From Streptomyces hirsutus (lineage in GTDB: Bacteria > Actinomycetota > Actinomycetes > Streptomycetales > Streptomycetaceae), in assembly GCF_001418415.1 (NCBI RefSeq), contig NZ_LIQT01000259.1, positions 1 through 36,734 of the forward strand: a stretch of DNA of 36,734 nt, written 5' to 3'. Positions 36,015 through 36,734 of the stretch are shown one piece after another. Each line of letters begins with the position of its first letter. Position 1 is the first letter of the stretch. Under the pieces are notes generated by a model. It saw only the letters and a list, made by a program, of their open reading frames with translations, was not told where the DNA came from and did not search any database. Position numbers and translations under genes: made by a program.

Positions 36015-36734
36015 CTACCAGATCGCCTCGACCCACTCCGGGTGGTCGATGAACGGGTTGCGGTTGTGCTGGTAGGAGTCGTGGATGACCTGGTTGCGGC
36101 GCTGCTCGAAGGCGTCCGGCGGGTCCTGCTCGTTCCACGCCTTCAGGACGGAGAGCCTGCCCATGTACGGGTTGCTGCCGTTGTTGACGTTGTTGTTGGG
36201 CTCCAGGTCGGCCCAGCCGTCGCCGCCCTCGTAGCGGACCGCCATGTAGAGGATCATGCGGGCCACGTCGCCCTTGACGGCGTTGCGGGGTTCGAAGGAG
36301 TCGGAGTCGGTGAGGCTGCCGCCGCCGTTCGCTACGGCGCTGCCGCCGTTGTCGAAGTCCTTGTTGCCGCGGACGCTGTTGACCTGGACGTCCGTCGGGC
36401 GCAGGTGGTGGATGTCGGTGCCGGGGCCGGTGGAGGTGCCGAAGTCGCCGTGGGACTTGGCCCACACATGCTCGCGGTTCCAGTTGCCGGTGTTCCCGCC
36501 GTTGAGGGACTTGCTGCGGGAGACCCCCGAGTACAGCAGGATCACGTTGTTGCTGTTGTTCGGGTCCTGGTCGGTGGCCTTCAGCGCGTCCCAGACCGCC
36601 GAGTAGGACAGCTTCGTCTGGCTGCTGATGATCGTGTGCAGCGAGGACTTGAGGGCTGTCCCCGTCTTGCCGATCGCGTTCTTGTAGTACGTCGAGTCGT
36701 AGTCCGAGTTCGCCGCTGTCGCTGTCGCTGTCGC
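36015..36734 (-). CDS. Secreted endonuclease I family nuclease (5' end outside window)
   Basis: 239 codons plus stop are visible and the frame is open to the window edge, so the start and probable signal peptide lie beyond 36734. The visible N-terminus is an Ala-Thr repeat (from repeated GCGACA) followed by NSDYDSTYYKNAIGKTG. The beta-beta-alpha-metal nuclease core is NREHVWAKSHGDFG with TDIHHLRPTDVQVNS, then RGNKDFDNGG and GDVARMILYMAVRYEG, all typical of endonuclease I (non-specific DNA/RNA cleavage with Mg or Ca). The end is FIDHPEWVEAIW. In Streptomyces such enzymes are extracellular and used for nutrient scavenging. Confidence 0.92.
   Translation of the reverse strand, partial: ATATATAANSDYDSTYYKNAIGKTGTALKSSLHTIISSQTKLSYSAVWDALKATDQDPNNSNNVILLYSGVSRSKSLNGGNTGNWNREHVWAKSHGDFGTSTGPGTDIHHLRPTDVQVNSVRGNKDFDNGGSAVANGGGSLTDSDSFEPRNAVKGDVARMILYMAVRYEGGDGWADLEPNNNVNNGSNPYMGRLSVLKAWNEQDPPDAFEQRRNQVIHDSYQHNRNPFIDHPEWVEAIW

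Overview
The window is high-GC, dense, leaderless-tolerant actinobacterial DNA and is almost certainly a Streptomyces chromosome. The evidence is an AdpA orthologue with an in-frame TTA codon, a desferrioxamine (des) cluster with 19-bp DmdR-type iron boxes, ALF-repeat secreted proteins, and Streptomyces start codon and Shine-Dalgarno usage. From memory, the gene order from adpA to the agmatinase gene follows the S. coelicolor core segment around SCO2770-SCO2792. No database was searched.

Layout. 1-292: a large inverted repeat that mirrors the 3' end of adpA. 176-1456: adpA, the pleiotropic developmental activator. 2321-7869: a universal stress protein, then glmS with a small upstream partner gene, a DUF4429/SHOCT protein and a secreted GH20 beta-N-acetylhexosaminidase behind a DasR-like half-perfect operator. 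Both glmS and the GH20 enzyme belong to amino-sugar metabolism. 7937-14814: siderophore island desABCD plus the binding lipoprotein desE, each transcription unit with an iron box. Between them the expected ferrioxamine reductase gene desF is a frameshifted, internally deleted remnant.

14981-24252: a membrane protein, then a four-gene branched-chain amino acid (leucine-type) catabolic operon: methylcrotonyl-CoA carboxylase beta and alpha, HMG-CoA lyase and acyl-CoA dehydrogenase. It is divergent from a TetR regulator, with two near-identical 16-bp operators between them. A 16-bp minisatellite, a second (LCAD-type) acyl-CoA dehydrogenase and a TesB thioesterase follow. 24261-29612: a conserved protein of unknown function, a PucR regulator, and a divergent, translationally coupled agmatinase-family ureohydrolase and TPP enzyme, suggesting guanidino-compound catabolism.

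29637-36734 looks more accessory: an MFS exporter preceded by a compact terminator hairpin that buries its ribosome binding site, an ALF-repeat exported protein, TetR and AraC regulators separated by a 15-bp inverted repeat, a VOC protein, a GNAT acetyltransferase, an APH-like kinase and a secreted endonuclease I that runs off the window end. adpA, the MFS gene and the APH-like gene each carry one TTA codon and so should depend on the bldA tRNA.

Most striking points: the adpA 3' palindrome (real convergent paralogue or fold-back artefact), the decayed desF inside an otherwise intact des cluster, the MFS leader hairpin, and the twin operator with an apparently leaderless TetR gene.
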